The notes under the pieces were generated by a model. It searched no databases and had not been told where the DNA came from. It worked only from the letters and a program-made list of their open reading frames with translations. Of a DNA stretch of 44,194 nt, positions 42,172 through 44,194 are shown piece by piece. The stretch is from assembly GCA_947178125.1 (NCBI GenBank), contig CAMWXB010000035.1, positions 1-44,194 on the forward strand. Direction: 5' to 3'. How positions within the stretch are numbered: position 1 is the stretch's first letter; each line of letters starts with the position of its first letter. The position numbers were made by a program, and so were the translations under genes. Source of the stretch: an uncultured Lachnospiraceae bacterium (GTDB taxonomy: Bacteria > Bacillota > Clostridia > Lachnospirales > Lachnospiraceae).

Positions 42172-43029
42172 TTAAACGACTTCGCCGCCAATCTTAAATT
42201 CCGGCTTTTCAAATAAAAACCGCTCCGGAAGTTCAACACGAAAAGCCTTTCCGACCGCTCTGAGATTATCGGCTGTGATCGTCTGCAGCTTCTGCGGTAC
42301 CACGGAATAAACTTTTACTAAAATTTCAGCGGACTTCTCGACTGTATGAAGCAGTCCAAATGTCAGGTCAAAATCTTCACCGGAACAGAACATTCCATGA
42401 TGCGCCCATATCGCCACATCATACTGCTCCATCAGCTTACTCGTCGCGATAGCGATTTCCTGGCCGCCCGGCACCATCCAGTCCACTACACCTACACCCT
42501 GGGGGAAAACTACCGGGCATTCCGTCGCCGCCTCCCAGAGTTCTCTCGTAAAGACGTCATCGCGCAGAGGAAGGATAAAAGTCAACGCAATGATATTCGT
42601 TGTATGTGCATGATAAATCACACGGTGCTTTCCGTTCGTCACACGTTTTTTGACCTCATGATTCATCAAATGGGACGGCAATTCGCTGGTCGGCACCCCG
42701 CCTTCCACCAATCCCCACCGCAGACGATAATTCTCGCCTTTATCATCCAGCTCAATGATCGCGATGCAGGCTTCAGGGTCTACGATAATATTTCGAAAAT
42801 ATTTACCGCTTCCCGTAACAAGAAAAAATTCTTCCGCAAGTCCGGGGACACTCGCCCCAATAGGTGTCCAGACACCGCTGTCGTTCAATCTCGTCCGGAT
42901 TCCCTCCACTTCTTCCGGTTTCAGGCGATAAGATAAATTCCCGCCGTTTCTTTCATGCCACCCCTGTTGAAAACCGTCATCCGCCATTTTGATAAAACCC
43001 CGAACAAATTTTGTATCCAAAATTCTCAT
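42172..43029 (-). CDS. rhaD: Rhamnulose-1-phosphate aldolase
   Basis: Class II zinc aldolase that splits L-rhamnulose-1-phosphate into dihydroxyacetone phosphate and L-lactaldehyde. 285 residues, close to E. coli RhaD (274). Conserved blocks include GWHERNGGNLSYRL near 23, LVTGSGKYFRN near 70, and VPTSELPSHLMNHEV near 111 (active-site Glu). YHAHTTNIIALT near 139 holds two zinc His residues, and WAHHGMFCSG near 208 the third. AGGAGGG precedes the ATG. No rhaA, rhaB or transporter is adjacent, so it is an orphan here. An extended -10 (TGGTATAAT, 43094-43086 on the minus strand) lies about 57 bases upstream. Confidence 0.93.
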   Translation of the reverse strand: MRILDTKFVRGFIKMADDGFQQGWHERNGGNLSYRLKPEEVEGIRTRLNDSGVWTPIGASVPGLAEEFFLVTGSGKYFRNIIVDPEACIAIIELDDKGENYRLRWGLVEGGVPTSELPSHLMNHEVKKRVTNGKHRVIYHAHTTNIIALTFILPLRDDVFTRELWEAATECPVVFPQGVGVVDWMVPGGQEIAIATSKLMEQYDVAIWAHHGMFCSGEDFDLTFGLLHTVEKSAEILVKVYSVVPQKLQTITADNLRAVGKAFRVELPERFLFEKPEFKIGGEVV

Positions 43030-43085
43030 GCCATACCCTCCTGTTATCCTATTACTTAAAGATTTACTTCCCTGTATTTTACCCC

Positions 43086-43094
43086 ATTATACCA
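43086..43094 (-). promoter_or_regulatory. Extended -10 element for rhaD
   Basis: TGGTATAAT on the minus strand, 57 bases upstream of the ATG. No good -35 accompanies it, as is common with extended -10 promoters. Confidence 0.5.
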
Positions 43095-43132
43095 CAATAG
43101 AATAAGAAAAGTTCTTTTGAGATGTTTTTTTA

Positions 43133-43161
43133 TTTTACCGAAAGGGTTTTTCCGCTAAACT
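43133..43161 (+). promoter_or_regulatory. Promoter candidate of the tyrosine recombinase
   Basis: TTTTAC (43133-43138), 17-base spacer, TAAACT (43156-43161), 25 bases before the ATG at 43187. Confidence 0.5.
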
Positions 43162-43186
43162 GAAACAAAAAAAGGGAGGCTATATC

Positions 43187-44107
43187 ATGAATACTTTACA
43201 GACACATATCGACCATTACCTCACATACTGCCGTTATCAGAAAAGACTGGATGAAAAAACCTTAAAAGCGTACCGCATCGACCTGACCCAATTTCTTTCC
43301 CAGATTTCCTGCTCTGCACCCGAGGAAATAAACTCTACCATTATAGAAGACTTCATCGTCATCCTTCACCAACACTATAAACCTAAGACTGTAAAAAGAA
43401 AAATCGCTTCCTTAAAAGCACTCTTTCACTATTTCGAATATCGAGAGCTGATCGAACGCAATCCATTTCATAAAATACAGGTACGGTTCCGTGAACCCGT
43501 TATTCTTCCCAAGACCATTCCTCTCCACACAGTCGAAACATTCCTGTCCACCATCTATAAGCAGCATGCAGATGCCAGGACCAATTACCAGCAAAAAAAT
43601 GCGCTCCGGGACATTGCTGTCATCGAACTTCTTTTTGCCACCGGAATGCGGATTTCGGAATTGTGCGCTTTGAAAGTCAACGATGTGAATCTCTATGATA
43701 AAAACGTCCTTATCTATGGCAAGGGCGCAAAAGAAAGACGGATTCAGATTGGAAATGATGATGTTGTCCGCGCATTGGAAGAATACAGGAAGGCATTTGA
43801 AGAGAGCATTCAGAAATGCGGTCACTTTTTCGTCAATCAGACAGGGCGTCCCCTGTCAGACCAGTCCGTCCGCAGGATGATCAATAAGTATACCGCTCTC
43901 GCCGCCATCAAGCAGCATATCACGCCGCATATGTTCCGGCATACTTTTGCCACAAGTCTGCTGGAGGCGGATGTGGACATCCGGTATATTCAGGAAATGC
44001 TGGGGCATAGTTCGATTAATGTTACGGAAATCTATACGCATGTGGCGATGGCGAAGCAGAGGGATATTCTGGTGACGAAGCATCCGAGGAAGGATTTTAG
44101 GGTTTGA
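43187..44107 (+). CDS. Tyrosine recombinase (XerC/XerD-like)
   Basis: 306 residues with the two-domain plan of Xer/phage-type recombinases: an N-terminal SAM-like core-binding domain (5-95: KTLKAYRIDLTQFLSQI, KRKIASLKALFHYFE) and a C-terminal catalytic domain. All catalytic residues are present: Arg155 (GMRISEL), Lys179 (YGKGAKERR), His248/Arg251 (HMFRHTFAT), His274 (LGHSS) and nucleophile Tyr283 (IYTHVAM). GGGAGGC precedes the ATG. It differs from housekeeping XerC/D enough, and lies alone enough, that it may instead serve a local invertible or integrated element. An inverted repeat follows its stop at 44136-44158, close to the window edge. Confidence 0.92.
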   Translation: MNTLQTHIDHYLTYCRYQKRLDEKTLKAYRIDLTQFLSQISCSAPEEINSTIIEDFIVILHQHYKPKTVKRKIASLKALFHYFEYRELIERNPFHKIQVRFREPVILPKTIPLHTVETFLSTIYKQHADARTNYQQKNALRDIAVIELLFATGMRISELCALKVNDVNLYDKNVLIYGKGAKERRIQIGNDDVVRALEEYRKAFEESIQKCGHFFVNQTGRPLSDQSVRRMINKYTALAAIKQHITPHMFRHTFATSLLEADVDIRYIQEMLGHSSINVTEIYTHVAMAKQRDILVTKHPRKDFRV

Positions 44108-44135
44108 TGCGAGGGATGGTGAAAGGGGGATTTGT

Positions 44136-44158
44136 ACGGATAATTAAAAGTTATCCGT
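44136..44158. repeat. Inverted repeat after the tyrosine recombinase
   Basis: ACGGATAA (44136-44143) and TTATCCGT (44151-44158) form a perfect eight-base stem with a seven-base loop. No T-run follows. Either a weak terminator or one half of a recombination site. Confidence 0.45.
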
Positions 44159-44194
44159 TGGAAATCAGATTAGGATTAAATGTAGGATAATACC

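Noticed and set aside
1-44194. CRISPR array, tRNA or rRNA genes, insertion sequences
   Set aside because: No regularly spaced long repeats, no cloverleaf with acceptor and anticodon pattern, no rRNA sequence and no transposase other than the two recombinases were found.

Overview
This window looks like chromosome from a spore-forming Clostridia, most likely Lachnospiraceae. The evidence is a SleC-type cortex-lytic enzyme, a YtaF homologue, adjacent DUF5716/DUF5717-type genes, a GlgC/GlgD pair, and AGGAGG-type ribosome sites throughout. Most genes are on the minus strand. The plus strand carries ytaF, a two-component/ABC module, a tyrosine recombinase, and the recombinase genes of an inserted element. 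All assignments were made by eye from translated sequence and remembered families; no database search was run.

Layout. 1-461: start of a HAD hydrolase behind a decayed HAD/Nudix remnant. 630-4353: purine genes purC-purF-purB. 4574-11694: a four-gene operon (DUF5717-like giant protein, DUF5716-like actin/Hsp70-type protein, TPR protein, coiled-coil membrane protein). 11886-18223: a sleC-like gene split in two by a 5,072-bp element. 18394-20604: htpG, with a CIRCE operator upstream. 20813-26421: PrsA-like foldase, PHP phosphoesterase, ilvE, soluble hybrid histidine kinase, folA. 26444-28045: beta-CASP metallo-beta-lactamase RNase. 28208-31547: ytaF and a convergent P-type Ca2+ ATPase. 31802-34820: greA, glgD, glgC. 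34926-36296: GAF-GGDEF protein. 36511-42129: DUF1905 protein, response regulator, kinase, ABC ATPase and permease. 42172-44107: rhaD and a XerC/D-like recombinase. No intergenic gap exceeds 300 bases.

The main discovery candidate is the element at 12466-17541. The sleC 5' half ends ...RVYTEW at a stop codon created by the junction. The 3' half resumes YRNQGYNF... about 5 kb away. Both junctions share TACC, and joining them restores one 421-codon reading frame. Inside lie a large serine recombinase, a small ORF coupled to it by a GTGA overlap, and two secreted-protein genes (a DUF5722-like TIM-barrel protein and a four-repeat protein). The recombinase operon is preceded by a sequence resembling a sigma-E promoter. 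The layout parallels the sigK 'skin' elements, which a serine recombinase removes from the mother-cell chromosome during sporulation. Here the target would be a germination enzyme. Excision itself is inferred, not shown.

Other points of interest: sleC and ytaF share GTCAAT-N13-CATATGATAA at matching distances from their starts. A family of bipartite hairpin elements follows the stop codons of several minus-strand genes. HtpG carries an acidic repeat insertion. An intrinsic terminator sits immediately upstream of the ABC transporter genes.
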